NCBI GenBank assembly: GCA_017308475.1
Contig: JAFKEU010000004.1
Location: 372,001-436,000 of the forward strand
Direction of reading: 5' to 3'
DNA: 64,000 nucleotides
Source of the DNA: Alphaproteobacteria bacterium
GTDB taxonomy: Bacteria; Pseudomonadota; Alphaproteobacteria; Micropepsales; Micropepsaceae
The notes under the pieces: model-generated
Told to the model about the DNA's origin: nothing
Seen by the model: the letters and a program-made list of their open reading frames with translations, nothing else
Database searches by the model: none
Made by a program: the position numbers and the translations under genes
Part shown: one piece after another, positions 39,896 through 50,826 of the stretch
Position numbering within the stretch: position 1 is the stretch's first letter
Layout of the letters: every line of letters begins with the position of its first letter

Positions 39896-40426
39896 TTAGG
39901 TATTGGCGCCCGCGGTGATGGTGGTCACGCCGCGGCGATTCTGTGCCCAGCAGTCTTCATTCGACTCCGTGCAGATCGGACGCTCCTTGCCGTAGGAGAT
40001 GGTGTCGACGCGGCCGGCGCTGACGCCCTGGCTCACCAGATACTCCTTCACCGCATTGGCGCGGCGCGCGCCCAGGGCGAGGTTGTACTCACGCGTGCCG
40101 CGCTCGTCGCAATTGCCCTCGATGGTCACGCGGACGGACGGATACTTGTTCAGCCACTGGGCCTGACGGGTCAACAGCGCCTGGTCCGCCGCCTCGATGT
40201 TGTACTGGTCGAGCGCGAAGTGGACGGTGTCGCCGACATTGGTCCGGAAGTCTTCGGCGCTGCCCGGCAGGATGCTCGAGGTCACGGGCGCCGGCGGCGG
40301 CGGCGCTTCAGGCGCGGCGGGCGGGGGCGCGGTGTTCACTGCTTCCTGCTTGTGGGTACAGCCGGCCGCGAGAACCAGCACCGCCGACAGGCAGGCGAAT
40401 TTCATGGCTTTGGAAAAACGGATCAT
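39896..40426 (-). CDS. pal: Peptidoglycan-associated lipoprotein Pal
   Basis: Pal anchors the outer membrane to peptidoglycan and is pulled by the Tol complex. The 176-residue protein has a lipoprotein signal with Cys23 in LVLAAGC, a Pro/Ala-rich linker, and an OmpA-like domain with the meso-diaminopimelate-binding region (NCDERGTREYNLALGARRANAVKEYL). ATG 40426 follows AGGAG. It sits 149 bases downstream of tolB. Confidence 0.96.
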   Translation of the reverse strand: MIRFSKAMKFACLSAVLVLAAGCTHKQEAVNTAPPPAAPEAPPPPAPVTSSILPGSAEDFRTNVGDTVHFALDQYNIEAADQALLTRQAQWLNKYPSVRVTIEGNCDERGTREYNLALGARRANAVKEYLVSQGVSAGRVDTISYGKERPICTESNEDCWAQNRRGVTTITAGANT

Positions 40427-40575
40427 GACTTCAATCTCCTGGCAGCGAAGGCAAGCCGGTGCGGGCTGCACCCGTCGCTTTAGAATTGGAAACGCACCAC
40501 AAATCGACAAACGCACTAAGCGCCAAAAAGAGCCAAAAAATGGCGCCTGGGAACCGGGACTTTAGGAAACCACGC

Positions 40576-41901
40576 CTACTGGATCAAGGGCGACCACGCA
40601 GGATCGGATGCACTTCCGGGGGTAAGGACGCGCCTTTCATTACGGCCTGTGACATCAACCGACCAGATCTGGGAACCGCGGCTGTTCGAAAGCACCCGCG
40701 TGAACATCAGGACGCGTCCATTTGGCGCCCAGGTGGGGCCTTCGTCATGGGGGCCGGAGGTGATGATGCGTTCGCCGCCGCCGTCCGGGCGCATCACGCC
40801 GACATTGAAGCGGCTTCCCTGCTGCTTGGTGAAGGCCAGAAGGTCGCCGCGCGGGCTCCAGACCGGCGTGCCGTTGTTGCCGGCGCCGAAACTGATTCGG
40901 TGCTGGTTGGAGCCATCGACGCCCATCACATAGACCTGCTGGCTGCCGCCGCGATCCGATTCGAAAGCGATCTGGCGGCCGTCAGGCGAGAAGGACGGCG
41001 CGGTGTCTATCCCCGGATCGGTGGTCAGCCGCTGAATCGCGCGATTGCGCAGGTCCATGATGTAGATGTCGGAGTTGCCGTTGGTCTCAAGGCTGAGCGC
41101 CACCCGGTTGCCGTCAGGCGAAAAGCGTGGAGAGAATGTCATGTTGGGGAAATCGCCCAGCCGCTCCTGGCGGCCGGTCTCGATGTCGAACAGGTAAACC
41201 CGCGGCTTGCTGCCGATATATGACATGTAGGCGATCATCTGCGCGCTGGGGTTGAAGCGCGGCGTCAGCACCATGTAGCTGCCGTTGGTCAGGAAGATAG
41301 GGTTGGCGCCGTCCTCGTCCATGATGGCAAGTCGCTTGACGCGCTTGGTGGCTGGGCCCGACTCCGCGATGAAGACGATGCGGGTGTCGAAATAGCCCTT
41401 TTCGCCGGTGATCCGCTCATAGATGGCGTCCGACACCATATGGGCGACGCGCCGCCAGTTCTCGCCTTGCGTGAAATATTGCAGGCCCAGCATCTGGCTG
41501 GCGCCATAAACGTCCCACAGGCGGAAATCCACCCGCAGGCGCCCGTCGGGCTGCAGGGTCACCTGGCCGGTCACCAGGCCCTGGGCGGTGATGGTGCGCC
41601 AGCTCTGGAAGTTGGGCACGGTGTTGATGCTGGTGATGTGTTCGATGAAGCCATTGGGATCCAGCGGCTTGAACAGGCCCGAACGCTCCAGGTCGGCGCG
41701 CACCACCCCGGCGATATTGGCACCGGCCTGGGCATCGCCGGGCGTGCCGGGAAGAAAATCGGGGATGGCGATGGGCAGCGGCTGGGGATTGCCCTGGGTC
41801 ACATCGACGCTCAGCGCCGCGCGTGCGGGTCCGGCGGCCAGGATGCCAAGAAGCGGCAGTCCCAGGAAAAGGGCGGCGCAGAGGACCAGGAATTTCTTCA
41901 T
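40576..41901 (-). CDS. tolB: Tol-Pal system protein TolB
   Basis: TolB is the periplasmic beta-propeller that binds Pal and is displaced by TolA. The 441-residue protein starts at ATG 41901 (GGAGAA upstream) with a signal peptide ending AGPARA. An N-terminal domain is followed by a six-bladed propeller whose blades show the typical [28 protein letters not shown] and PAWSPL repeats. It lies 25 bases after tolA. Confidence 0.96.
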   Translation of the reverse strand: MKKFLVLCAALFLGLPLLGILAAGPARAALSVDVTQGNPQPLPIAIPDFLPGTPGDAQAGANIAGVVRADLERSGLFKPLDPNGFIEHITSINTVPNFQSWRTITAQGLVTGQVTLQPDGRLRVDFRLWDVYGASQMLGLQYFTQGENWRRVAHMVSDAIYERITGEKGYFDTRIVFIAESGPATKRVKRLAIMDEDGANPIFLTNGSYMVLTPRFNPSAQMIAYMSYIGSKPRVYLFDIETGRQERLGDFPNMTFSPRFSPDGNRVALSLETNGNSDIYIMDLRNRAIQRLTTDPGIDTAPSFSPDGRQIAFESDRGGSQQVYVMGVDGSNQHRISFGAGNNGTPVWSPRGDLLAFTKQQGSRFNVGVMRPDGGGERIITSGPHDEGPTWAPNGRVLMFTRVLSNSRGSQIWSVDVTGRNERRVLTPGSASDPAWSPLIQ

Positions 41902-41926
41902 GCGATTCTCCAACGTGTACGCGCGG

Positions 41927-42793
41927 CTATTGTTGCATCAGCTGGCGCGGGTCGAAATGCAAGGGATTGATCTCGCGCCAGACGGCATAATCCTGTTGCG
42001 GCAGGTGATAGGGCGCGCATTGATAGACGGCGCGGCTGGCCGCTTCCGCCGCCGCGCGGGTATAGGAATTGCCCGAGGCCGCCGCGGCAGAGCCGGGCAG
42101 CAGCGCCAGCCCCGCCACCGTGCCGTCGGGATTGAGGCGCAGGTCATATTCCACGATCAGGTCGTCGGCATTGGGCGCACCGACGGGCGGCGACCAGCAG
42201 CGATAGATCTGGCTCTGCAGCGCGTCGGCGATGTTGGCGGTCATGGCATTGCCCGCGCCGACGCCCTGGATCACACGCTGGCCCGGCCTGGCGTTCTTGG
42301 GCCGCTTGGGCTGGGCCGTCAGTTTGTTGAGCAGCGCGGCGAAGTCCTGCTGCTGCGCCTGTTTTTTTGTCACCTTGGGCTTTTCCGGGGGCTTCTCCAC
42401 TGGCTTGGGCTCCTCCTTGGCCACATCGAACTCGGGCATCTTGGCGTCGGGGGCGGGTGCGACTTCAGCCAGTTGCGGCTCGGGCGGCGGCTCCGCCGCC
42501 GGGGTGGGGATTTCGATCTTCTCCGGCTCGGGCTTGGGCTGGGGCGGCGCCTGAGCCGCGACATTGGTCTCGGCGGCGATGGTCACCAGGTCGACCGGCA
42601 CGGTGTGGGTCTCCTGCGGGGTGTGGAAATTGCGGAAGGAGAACAGTGCCGCCGCAATCACCAGCCCGTGAAAGGCAAGCGATCCGACGACGCCGAAGCG
42701 CGGGCCCTGGGCGGTGGTGGGCTCCGAGCGCCGCCATGGGACCGCCTTGGCGCCGGACGCGCTAGCGCTGGTCTGGCTTGGGTTTGACGACAT
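41927..42793 (-). CDS. tolA: Tol-Pal system protein TolA
   Basis: TolA spans the periplasm and transmits TolQR proton-motive energy to TolB-Pal. The 288-residue protein has one N-terminal membrane helix ([20 protein letters not shown]), a Pro/Glu/Lys-rich periplasmic arm ([21 protein letters not shown]) and a C-terminal TonB-C-like domain ([31 protein letters not shown]). The arm is shorter than in E. coli TolA. It starts 32 bases inside the end of tolR. Confidence 0.93.
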   Translation of the reverse strand: MSSNPSQTSASASGAKAVPWRRSEPTTAQGPRFGVVGSLAFHGLVIAAALFSFRNFHTPQETHTVPVDLVTIAAETNVAAQAPPQPKPEPEKIEIPTPAAEPPPEPQLAEVAPAPDAKMPEFDVAKEEPKPVEKPPEKPKVTKKQAQQQDFAALLNKLTAQPKRPKNARPGQRVIQGVGAGNAMTANIADALQSQIYRCWSPPVGAPNADDLIVEYDLRLNPDGTVAGLALLPGSAAAASGNSYTRAAAEAASRAVYQCAPYHLPQQDYAVWREINPLHFDPRQLMQQ

Positions 42794-43213
42794 CGGTCAC
42801 GAGCCCGATATGGGTAAAGCCGGCGGCGGCGAGCAACCCCATCACTTCCATCACCTTGCCGTAATTCACGCGGTCATCGCCGCGCACGAAAATGCGCTGG
42901 TCATAGCCGTTGGCGGCGATGGCCTTCAGTTTGTCCACCAGCGCGGCTTCCGCGATCGGCTCCTTCTGCAGGAAGATGCTGCCGTCCCTGCGCACGGTGA
43001 TGGAGAGGGGTTCGCGGTCCTGGCCCAGCGCCGGGGCGCGCGTCTTGGGCAGGTCCACCGGCACGCCCACGGTCAGGAGCGGGGCCGTGACCATGAAGAC
43101 GATCAGGAGCACCAGCATCACGTCGACGAAGGGGGTGACGTTGATCTCGGCCATCGCGTGGCGGCGCAGGCGCCCGCGGCCGCGGCTGGAAGTGTGCTGG
43201 ATTCCAGCCGCCA

Positions 43214-43214
<1 letters not shown>
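42762..43214 (-). CDS. tolR: Tol-Pal system protein TolR
   Basis: TolR, an ExbD-family protein, forms the proton channel with TolQ. The 150-residue protein has the single N-terminal helix with the essential Asp in INVTPFVDVMLVLLIVFMV, and a periplasmic domain. Its ATG shares base 43214 with the tolQ stop (TGATG), and its last 32 bases overlap tolA, so tolQRA is closely coupled. Confidence 0.95.
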
Positions 43215-44086
<872 letters not shown>

Positions 44087-44157
44087 CAGGAAACCCTTTT
44101 TCGCCGGAGATATTCGGCTAATGAACGCCGATCTTGGCCGAAGTTTGACGAATGGAA

Positions 44158-44613
44158 TCAAGTTTCTATTGCAACAAGCAAAGGCGCAAGAGTCTGAAGG
44201 ACATATTTGGGAAGGCGGCGCGCCCTGCCGGTTAACGTGGTCATGCACGCTTCGATCCGTCCTTCCACAAGAAGCGTGCCGCCGCAGACGATGTTCTGGG
44301 TGGCATGCATGCGCGCGCCGGACAGGCCCGTCAGGCTTGTTCGCACTTCTATGACATCGTCCAGCCGCGCCGGGCGGTGATAATCGACCTGGATGCGGCG
44401 GATGGCCCAGGCCGTGGGCTCGTCATCCTCCAATCCCGCCATCTTGGAGATGCCGGCCAGGCGGAAACATTCGGTGCGGCCCCGCTCCATGTAGCGCAGG
44501 TAATTTGCGTGATAGACGAAGCCCGACAGGTCGGTGTCCTCGTAATAGATGCTGATCGGCAGGACGTGGGTCTTGCCGTCGAAAAATCCCAGCCCTTTCA
44601 GCGTGCCGCTCAT
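44158..44613 (-). CDS. ybgC: Tol-Pal-associated acyl-CoA thioesterase YbgC
   Basis: A 151-residue hot-dog-fold thioesterase. The active-site Asp lies in [26 protein letters not shown], the hallmark of the YbgC/4-hydroxybenzoyl-CoA thioesterase family. Its start overlaps the ruvB stop (ATGA) and it precedes tolQ by 71 bases. Family knowledge: YbgC acts on short-chain or acyl-carrier-linked thioesters. Its role next to the Tol genes is unclear. Confidence 0.93.
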   Translation of the reverse strand: MSGTLKGLGFFDGKTHVLPISIYYEDTDLSGFVYHANYLRYMERGRTECFRLAGISKMAGLEDDEPTAWAIRRIQVDYHRPARLDDVIEVRTSLTGLSGARMHATQNIVCGGTLLVEGRIEACMTTLTGRARRLPKYVLQTLAPLLVAIET

Positions 44614-45650
44614 CCCTCCTCCTCGCCGGAGAACAGCCCCGTCTGCAGCGGCTGGGCCGGGGGCGTGCCCAGCCCCAGATGGCCATAGGCCGCCCCCGCC
44701 AGGACGCGTCCGCGCGGGGTGCGCTGCACGAAGCCCTGCTGCAACAGATAAGGCTCGACGATTTCCTCGATGGCGTCGCGCGCCTCGCCCAGCGCGGCGG
44801 CGATGGTTTCGATGCCGACGGGCCCGCCGGAATAATTCTCCGCGATCAGGGTCAGGTAGCGGCGGTCGAAGGCATCCAGGCCCTTGCCGTCAACCTCCAG
44901 GCGGTTCAGCGCCGCATCGGCGGTTTTCGCATCCACCGTCGCCGCCTTCTGCACGGCGGCGAAGTCGCGCACGCGCTTCAAAAGGCGCCCGGCGATGCGC
45001 GGGGTGCCCCTGCTGCGGGCGGCGATCTCGCGCGCGCCATCGCGGGTCAACGCGAAGCCCAGCACGCGCGCGCCCCGTTCCACGATCGAGAGCAGTTCGT
45101 CGGGGGTATAGAAATTCAGCCGCACCGGAATGCCGAAGCGGTCGCGCAGGGGCGTGGTGATGAGCCCCGAACGGGTGGTGGCGCCCACCAGCGTGAAGGG
45201 CGAAAGGCTGATCTTGACCGAGCGGGCGGCCGGCCCCTCCCCGATCACCAGGTCGAGTTCGTAATCCTCCATCGCGGGATAGAGGATTTCCTCCACCGCC
45301 GGATTGAGCCGATGGATCTCGTCGATGAACAGCACATCCCGCGGTTCGAGGTTGGTGAGAATGGCGGCAAGGTCGCCCGCCTTGGCCAGCACGGGCCCCG
45401 AAGTGGAACGGAAATTCACCCCCAGCTCGCGCGCGACGATCTGCGCCAGCGTGGTCTTGCCCAGGCCCGGCGGGCCATAGAACAGCACATGATCCAGTGC
45501 CTCGCCGCGATCGCGGGCGGCTTCGATGAAGATGGACAGATTCTCGCGCGCCTGCTGCTGGCCGACGAAATCGGCCAGGCGGCGCGGGCGCAGGGACGAT
45601 TCCAGCGTGTCGTCCTCGTGGCGTTCGGGCTGGGTCAGCGGATTTTTCAA
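44610..45650 (-). CDS. ruvB: Holliday junction branch-migration ATPase RuvB
   Basis: RuvB is the AAA+ hexameric motor for branch migration. The 346-residue protein has Walker [14 protein letters not shown], Walker [10 protein letters not shown], sensor 1 VGATTRSG, and a C-terminal winged helix ([20 protein letters not shown]). The start is a TTG at 45650 overlapping the ruvA TGA; no ATG exists before the core of the protein. Confidence 0.96.
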   Translation of the reverse strand: MKNPLTQPERHEDDTLESSLRPRRLADFVGQQQARENLSIFIEAARDRGEALDHVLFYGPPGLGKTTLAQIVARELGVNFRSTSGPVLAKAGDLAAILTNLEPRDVLFIDEIHRLNPAVEEILYPAMEDYELDLVIGEGPAARSVKISLSPFTLVGATTRSGLITTPLRDRFGIPVRLNFYTPDELLSIVERGARVLGFALTRDGAREIAARSRGTPRIAGRLLKRVRDFAAVQKAATVDAKTADAALNRLEVDGKGLDAFDRRYLTLIAENYSGGPVGIETIAAALGEARDAIEEIVEPYLLQQGFVQRTPRGRVLAGAAYGHLGLGTPPAQPLQTGLFSGEEEG

Positions 45651-46249
45651 CGGGCCATGCCTTTCAGCGCTTCGCGGATCAGGGCGGAGGGATCGGTGCC
45701 CTCGCCCAGCGCGGCGGATGCGCGGGCCACCGCCTCGGCGGCACGCACCTCGCTATAGCCCAGATGCACCAGCGCCGACACCGCATCGGCCTCCGGGCCC
45801 TTGGGGGCAGCGACCACGGCGGCGATGGGTTCCTCGCCCCCCATCATCATCGAAGAGACCTTGTCCTTCAGTTCGGTGGCGATGCGCAGCGCCAGCTTGG
45901 GGCCGACGCCCGGCGCGCGGGCGATCATCGCCTTGTCGCCCAAAGCCAGCGCGCGCGACAGGTCGCGCGGGCTTAGCGTGGAGAGCACCGCCAGCGCCAC
46001 GCGGGCGCCGACATTCTGCACCGTCTGCAGCAGGCGGAACCATTCGCGTTCCTCATTGCTGACAAAGCCGTAAAGACGGATCGCGTCCTCGCTCACCTTC
46101 ATTTCGACCATCAGGCTGGCATGCGCGCCGGCCGCCAGCCGCGACAGGGTCGAGGACGGACAGAAGACCAGATAGCCGACGCCGTTCACGTCCAGGATCA
46201 CATGATCCTCGAAAATGGCGTCCACAATTCCGGTCAGCTTGCCGATCAT
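45647..46249 (-). CDS. ruvA: Holliday junction DNA-binding protein RuvA
   Basis: RuvA binds four-way junctions as a tetramer and loads RuvB. The 200-residue protein has an N-terminal OB fold ([28 protein letters not shown]), helix-hairpin-helix segments ([33 protein letters not shown]) and a C-terminal RuvB-binding domain. ATG 46249 overlaps the ruvC TGA (ATGA). Confidence 0.96.
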   Translation of the reverse strand: MIGKLTGIVDAIFEDHVILDVNGVGYLVFCPSSTLSRLAAGAHASLMVEMKVSEDAIRLYGFVSNEEREWFRLLQTVQNVGARVALAVLSTLSPRDLSRALALGDKAMIARAPGVGPKLALRIATELKDKVSSMMMGGEEPIAAVVAAPKGPEADAVSALVHLGYSEVRAAEAVARASAALGEGTDPSALIREALKGMAR

Positions 46250-46767
46250 CGCGCGACCACGTTCACGTCAACGACTTTCAAGGGCCGCGCCGCCGCCAGA
46301 TGGGCATGGGCGATGGCCGCGGCCAGCGCGTCGGCGGCATCGGCCTGTGTCACCCGCGCGGTCGGCAAAAGCCGCGCCACCATGAACTGCACCTGTTCCT
46401 TGGCGGCATGGCCGGCGCCCACCACGCACTTCTTGATGTGGTTGGGGGCATATTCGGCGATGTCCAGCCCCGCCTGCGCCCCCGCCAGCAGCGCCACGGC
46501 GCGGGCATGGCCCAGCTTGAGCGCGGCGGAAGGATCGCGGGCGACGAAGGCCTGTTCCACCGCGATGGCGGCGGGGCCATGAGCGGCGATTACGGCGGCA
46601 AGTTCACGGTGCAGCGCCATCAGCCGGAAAGCCAGGCCCAGCGAGGGGCGGGTGGCGATCACGCCATGGGCGATGTGGGTGAGGCGGGTGCCGGACACAT
46701 CGATCACCCCCCAGCCCATGGCCGAGAGGCCCGGATCCAGGCCCAGGATGCGAATCGTCCCGCTCAT
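46246..46767 (-). CDS. ruvC: Holliday junction resolvase RuvC
   Basis: RuvC cleaves Holliday junctions. The 173-residue RNase-H-like nuclease starts at ATG 46767; the first catalytic Asp is in ILGLDPGLSAMGWGVI, Glu in AIAVEQAFVARDP, and the C-terminal acidic pair in QADAADALAAAIAHAH. First of the ruvC-ruvA-ruvB-ybgC overlapped set, 37 bases after the antiporter gene. Confidence 0.96.
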   Translation of the reverse strand: MSGTIRILGLDPGLSAMGWGVIDVSGTRLTHIAHGVIATRPSLGLAFRLMALHRELAAVIAAHGPAAIAVEQAFVARDPSAALKLGHARAVALLAGAQAGLDIAEYAPNHIKKCVVGAGHAAKEQVQFMVARLLPTARVTQADAADALAAAIAHAHLAAARPLKVVDVNVVAR

Positions 46768-46804
46768 GGGGCTTTTGTACCCTTTATGTTCGGATATGTC
46801 CTTC

Positions 46805-48451
46805 CTATTGGGCCTCGGCGAATTCCTGCATCGCCCAGGAAACCATCGCCGTGGCGATCTCGCGCTCACCCATGATCACCTTGCTGGCGCCGTGGGCCAA
46901 GAGGTGGTCGATCTCGCCGTCGAAATGGGCGCGGGCGATAATGGGCAGGTTCGGATTGGCGGCCCGCGCCTGTTCGACGATCTGGCCTGCCTCGAAAGCC
47001 TGCGGGATCGCGACGAAAAGGATGCGCGCGCCCAAAAGGTTCGCCGCCGCCAGCATGTCGGCGCGCGCGGCATTGCCGCGGATGTGCTCGATGGCCGGAT
47101 CGCCCACCTGCCCTTCCTCGATCACCAGCAGCGGCAGGGTGCCCTTGAGGCCCTCGGCGATCAGGCGGCCCACCCGGCCATAGCCCACCAGCACGGCATG
47201 ATCCGAAAGCCCGGTGGGCGGCGGGGCGGCGGGCCGCGGCTGGACGGGCTTGTCGGGGCCGGTCGTGACGCCGACCCGGGCGCCCTGCCGCCCGGCCAGC
47301 CAGAACAGCGCCGGATTGAGAAAGATGGACAGGATCGAAGCGCCCAGGATCATGTCGCGCGCCTCGGCCCGAAGCACGCCCAGCCCGATCCCCAGGTCCG
47401 CCAGGATGAAGGAGAATTCGCCGATCTGCGCCAGGCAGACGGCAATGGTGATGGCATCGCCGCGCGCCACGCCCAGGCGCCGCAGCAGCAGGAAGGCGAT
47501 GGCGCCGCCCGCCAGCACCAGCGCGAAGGCGATGGAAAGGCCCAGCGGCGCCGACACGATCACGCGCGGATTGAACAGCATGCCCATCGAGACGAAGAAC
47601 AGCACGGCGAAGGCATCGCGCAGGGGCAGCGATTCCTCGGCAGCGCGCTGGGAGAGCGGCGAGCCCGCCAGGATCATGCCGGCGAAGAAGGCGCCCAGCG
47701 CCAGGGAAACACCGAACAGGGTGGCGGCGAAGAAGGCCACGCCCAGCGCCAGCGACAGCACCGCCAGACGGAACAGCTCGCGGCTGCCGGTGTGGGCGAT
47801 ATAGTGCAGCAGCGCCGGGATCAGCCTGCGTCCCACCACCAGCATCAGCGCCGCAAAGGCGGCCAGCTTGGCCAGGGTCAGGCCCAGGCTGCGGATCAGC
47901 GCGGCCGTGTGGATGTCGCCGCCCTTCAGCGCGGCGGCGATGGGCGGCAGAACCACCAGCACCAGCACCGTCAGCAGGTCCTGCATCACCAGCCAGCCGA
48001 TGGCGGTGCGGCCGGCGCCGCTGTCGGTCAGGCGGCGGTCGGACAAAGCGCGCATCACCACCACGGTCGAGGCCACCGAAAGGCACAGGCCGAAGACCAG
48101 CCCCTGGCCCCAGGGCCAGCCCATTGCCAGGCCGGCCAGGGTGCCCAGCCCGGCGATCGCCGCCATCTGCAGCGCCGCGCCCGGCACCACCACGCCTTTG
48201 ACGGCCAGAAGCTCTTCGGCATGGAACTGAAGCCCCACGCCGAACATCAAAAGGATCACGCCGATGTCGGCCAGTTGCAGAGTCAGGCCGCTGTCGGCAA
48301 CGAACCCGGGGGTGAAGGGTCCCACCACCACCCCGGCGAGCAGGTAGCCGACCAGCGGCGGCAGCCTCAGCCGCTGGGCGATGGTGCCCAGGATAAAAGC
48401 GAGCACCAGGCCGACGACGATGGCGGCAATAAGCGGCGTGGAATGGTCCAT
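46805..48451 (-). CDS. Kef-type monovalent cation:proton antiporter (CPA2) with RCK domain
   Basis: A 548-residue inner-membrane transporter. The N-terminal 380 or so residues form a Na+/H+-exchanger-like domain of about 12 helices (LPPLVGYLLAGVVVGPFTPGF; FAVLFFVSMGMLFNP). The C-terminal RCK/TrkA-N domain binds nucleotide (HAVLVGYGRVGRLIAEGL). It is closest in layout to YbaL/KefB/KefC potassium-efflux or antiport proteins, but glutathione-gating residues cannot be judged by eye. It lies 60 bases after yebC. Confidence 0.9.
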   Translation of the reverse strand: MDHSTPLIAAIVVGLVLAFILGTIAQRLRLPPLVGYLLAGVVVGPFTPGFVADSGLTLQLADIGVILLMFGVGLQFHAEELLAVKGVVVPGAALQMAAIAGLGTLAGLAMGWPWGQGLVFGLCLSVASTVVVMRALSDRRLTDSGAGRTAIGWLVMQDLLTVLVLVVLPPIAAALKGGDIHTAALIRSLGLTLAKLAAFAALMLVVGRRLIPALLHYIAHTGSRELFRLAVLSLALGVAFFAATLFGVSLALGAFFAGMILAGSPLSQRAAEESLPLRDAFAVLFFVSMGMLFNPRVIVSAPLGLSIAFALVLAGGAIAFLLLRRLGVARGDAITIAVCLAQIGEFSFILADLGIGLGVLRAEARDMILGASILSIFLNPALFWLAGRQGARVGVTTGPDKPVQPRPAAPPPTGLSDHAVLVGYGRVGRLIAEGLKGTLPLLVIEEGQVGDPAIEHIRGNAARADMLAAANLLGARILFVAIPQAFEAGQIVEQARAANPNLPIIARAHFDGEIDHLLAHGASKVIMGEREIATAMVSWAMQEFAEAQ

Positions 48452-48511
48452 GCCGCGAGTATAGGGACGCCGGGATTCATTACGCCAGCGTCAGGATGGG
48501 GCAGGCGCGCC

Positions 48512-49258
48512 TTATCCCGCCAGCTTCGCCATCAGGGCGTCGGACAATTCGTAATTGCCATAGACGTTCTGGACGTCGTCGTGATCGTCCAGCACCTCGA
48601 CCAGCTTCATCAGCGTCTCGCCCTGGTCGTCGGTCACCTGGACGGTGTTCTGCGGCCGCCAGGTGATGGCGGCGCTGGCCGGTTCGCCCAACCTTGCCTC
48701 CAGCGCGTCGCGCACGGCGGCGAAATTTTCGATGCTGGTGAGGAATTCGTGGCTGTCCTGCGACGACACGCATTCGTCGGCGCCGGCCTCCAGCGCGGCT
48801 TCCAGCATCGCGTCCTCGCTGCCCTTTGCGGCCGGATAGGTGATGGCGCCGACATGGTCGAACATGAAGCTGACCGAGCCGGTTTCGCCCATCTGGCCGC
48901 CATATTTGCTGAAGGCGGCGCGCACGTCGGCGGACGTGCGGTTGCGATTGTCGGTCATTGCCTCGACGATGATGGCGACGCCGCCGGGGCCCCGGCCCTC
49001 ATAGCGGATCTCATCGTAATTCTCGCCGGTGTTGCCGGCCGCCTTGGCGATGGCGCGCTCGATATTGTCCTTTGGCATGGACTCGGCCTTGGCGGCGATG
49101 ATGGCGGTGCGCAGGCGGGGATTGTGGGCCGGGTCGGGCAGGCCGGACTTGGCCGCCACGGTGATTTCGCGGCTGAGCTTGGCAAAGAGCTTGGAGCGCT
49201 CCTTGTCCTGTTTGCCCTTGCGGAACATGATGTTCTTGAACTGACTGTGACCGGCCAT
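48512..49258 (-). CDS. yebC: YebC/PmpR family transcriptional/translational regulator
   Basis: A 248-residue protein matching YebC throughout ([32 protein letters not shown], then [15 protein letters not shown]). Family knowledge: YebC proteins were first described as DNA-binding regulators and related ones act in translation of proline-rich stretches. yebC lies just upstream of ruvCAB in many bacteria, as here, apart from the intervening antiporter gene. Confidence 0.95.
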   Translation of the reverse strand: MAGHSQFKNIMFRKGKQDKERSKLFAKLSREITVAAKSGLPDPAHNPRLRTAIIAAKAESMPKDNIERAIAKAAGNTGENYDEIRYEGRGPGGVAIIVEAMTDNRNRTSADVRAAFSKYGGQMGETGSVSFMFDHVGAITYPAAKGSEDAMLEAALEAGADECVSSQDSHEFLTSIENFAAVRDALEARLGEPASAAITWRPQNTVQVTDDQGETLMKLVEVLDDHDDVQNVYGNYELSDALMAKLAG

Positions 49259-49411
49259 GTGAAATTCCTGCGAAAGTGGGCGCCAGATAGCCGGGACGCT
49301 GCTTGCTTTTCAAGTCCGGCGGGGCGCCAAGCCTTGCCGGGGGCGGCGCAAACGCGCAGGCTGTCCGCATTTGTGGCTCCCCATTTCCATTTCCCATTTC
49401 GGAGGCGTCCC

Positions 49412-49894
49412 ATGCCCGTGCTTGCCATGGATCCGCTTACCCTCGGACATACCGCCATCACCTTCATCGCCATCGCCGCCGGGCTGATGGTGCTGGGCCA
49501 GATGCTGGGCGGTACCCTGTGCCGGTCGCTGACGGCCATCTTCCTGCTGTTCACGGTGCTGACCAGCGTCACCGGCTATTTCTTTGTCCAGAAGGGGCCC
49601 CAACCCACACCGGCCCAGATCGTCGGCGCGATCTCGCTGGTCGACCTGGCGGTGGCACTCTATGCCTTCTACGGCAAAAGGCTTCAGGGCGGCTGGCGCG
49701 CCACCTATGTGGTGACGGCACTGTTTGCCCTTTGGCTGAATGTCTTCGTGCTGGTCGTCCAGATGTTCATCAAGCTGCCTAGCCCGCCGGTCACGGGCGG
49801 GCCGCTGTTCGGCGCCACGCAAGGGGCGGTGCTGCTGGCCTTCGTGATCGCCGGCTGGATGGCGCTGAAGTCATTTCGCCCGGCCATGGATTGA
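49412..49894 (+). CDS. Four-helix integral membrane protein, hypothetical
   Basis: A 160-residue protein with four hydrophobic segments (HTAITFIAIAAGLMVLGQML, LTAIFLLFTVLTSVTGYFFV, VTALFALWLNVFVLVVQMF, GAVLLAFVIAGWMAL) and an NQ/PT loop. ATG 49412 has GGAGG upstream. I do not assign a family. It is divergent from yebC and 32 bases before the B3-type beta-lactamase gene, perhaps co-transcribed. Confidence 0.75.
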   Translation: MPVLAMDPLTLGHTAITFIAIAAGLMVLGQMLGGTLCRSLTAIFLLFTVLTSVTGYFFVQKGPQPTPAQIVGAISLVDLAVALYAFYGKRLQGGWRATYVVTALFALWLNVFVLVVQMFIKLPSPPVTGGPLFGATQGAVLLAFVIAGWMALKSFRPAMD

Positions 49895-49926
49895 CGCTAG
49901 ACTCGCCTTTGTCGAGGGAGTCGCTC

Positions 49927-50826
49927 ATGAGAGGATTTGCGGCGGCGTTCGCGCTGGCGGTGCTGTGGGCCATGCCGGGCCCGGCAGGGGCCCAGCCCCC
50001 GCAGGCCGACCCGTTCGGCCAGACGCGGGCCGACTGGAACAGGCCGCACCAGCCGTTCCGCGTGATCGGGAATGTCTATTATGTGGGTACCGCGGGGGTC
50101 AGCGCCTTCCTGATTCGCACCCCGGCCGGCGATATCCTGACCGATGGCGGCCTGCCCGAATCGGCGCCGCTGATCGAGAAGAACATCCAGGCGCTGGGCG
50201 TGAAGCTGTCGGACATCAAGATCCTGCTCAACAGCCACGCCCATTTCGACCATGCCGGGGGGCTGGCCGAACTCAAGCGCGCGACCGGCGCCAGGCTTTA
50301 TGCCAGCGCCGCCGACAAGCCCTTCCTGGAGACGGGGCGTATCACCTTCGGGCCATCCGTCGCCGATCCCTTCCCGCCGGTGAAGGTGGACCAGGTGGTC
50401 AAGGACGGCGAGACGGTCAGCCTGGGCGGCGCCACGCTGACCGCGCACCTGACGCCCGGCCACACGCCCGGCTGTACCAGCTGGACCTTGCCGGTGACGG
50501 AGGCGGGGCACACCTACCAGGTGATGTTCTTCTGCTCGATCTCGGTGGCGGGCAATCCCCTGACCGGCACGCCGGCCTATCCCAATATCGCCCAGGATTA
50601 CCGGAACAGCTTCGCCAGGCTGAAGGACGTGCATGTCGATGTCTTCCTGGCGCCGCACGGCGCGCAGTTCGGCATGGACGCCAAGCTGCAGCGCATGAAG
50701 GTGGGCGCGGCCAATCCGTTCGTCGATCCGGAGGAATTCCAGCATTACCTGGCGGCGGCGCGGAAGGATTACGACGCCGAACTGGCCAGGCAGTTCGCCG
50801 CCAAGGGCGGCTATGTCTGGCCCTAA
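49927..50826 (+). CDS. Subclass B3-type metallo-beta-lactamase-fold hydrolase
   Basis: A 299-residue exported protein (signal peptide to GPAGA). All B3 zinc ligands are in place: His104, His106, Asp108 and His109 in NSHAHFDHAGG, His179 in LTPGHTPG, and His244 in FLAPHGAQFGM. Ser204/Ser206 in FFCSISVAGN occupy the position of the B3 Ser221. The N-terminal VIGNVYYVGTAGVSAFLI is also typical. Family knowledge: B3 enzymes hydrolyse penicillins, cephalosporins and carbapenems, though environmental homologues vary in activity. ATG 49927 is used; the stop overlaps the convergent hydrolase gene by three bases. Confidence 0.9.
   Translation: MRGFAAAFALAVLWAMPGPAGAQPPQADPFGQTRADWNRPHQPFRVIGNVYYVGTAGVSAFLIRTPAGDILTDGGLPESAPLIEKNIQALGVKLSDIKILLNSHAHFDHAGGLAELKRATGARLYASAADKPFLETGRITFGPSVADPFPPVKVDQVVKDGETVSLGGATLTAHLTPGHTPGCTSWTLPVTEAGHTYQVMFFCSISVAGNPLTGTPAYPNIAQDYRNSFARLKDVHVDVFLAPHGAQFGMDAKLQRMKVGAANPFVDPEEFQHYLAAARKDYDAELARQFAAKGGYVWP

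Noticed and set aside
46652..49411. A plus-strand open frame of more than 900 codons running into the gene at 49412
   Set aside because: It is antisense to the Kef-type antiporter and yebC, both with clear motifs. The translation is Gln/His/Gly/Arg-rich, as in GC-driven shadow frames. Only the last 160 codons, with their own ribosome site, are accepted.
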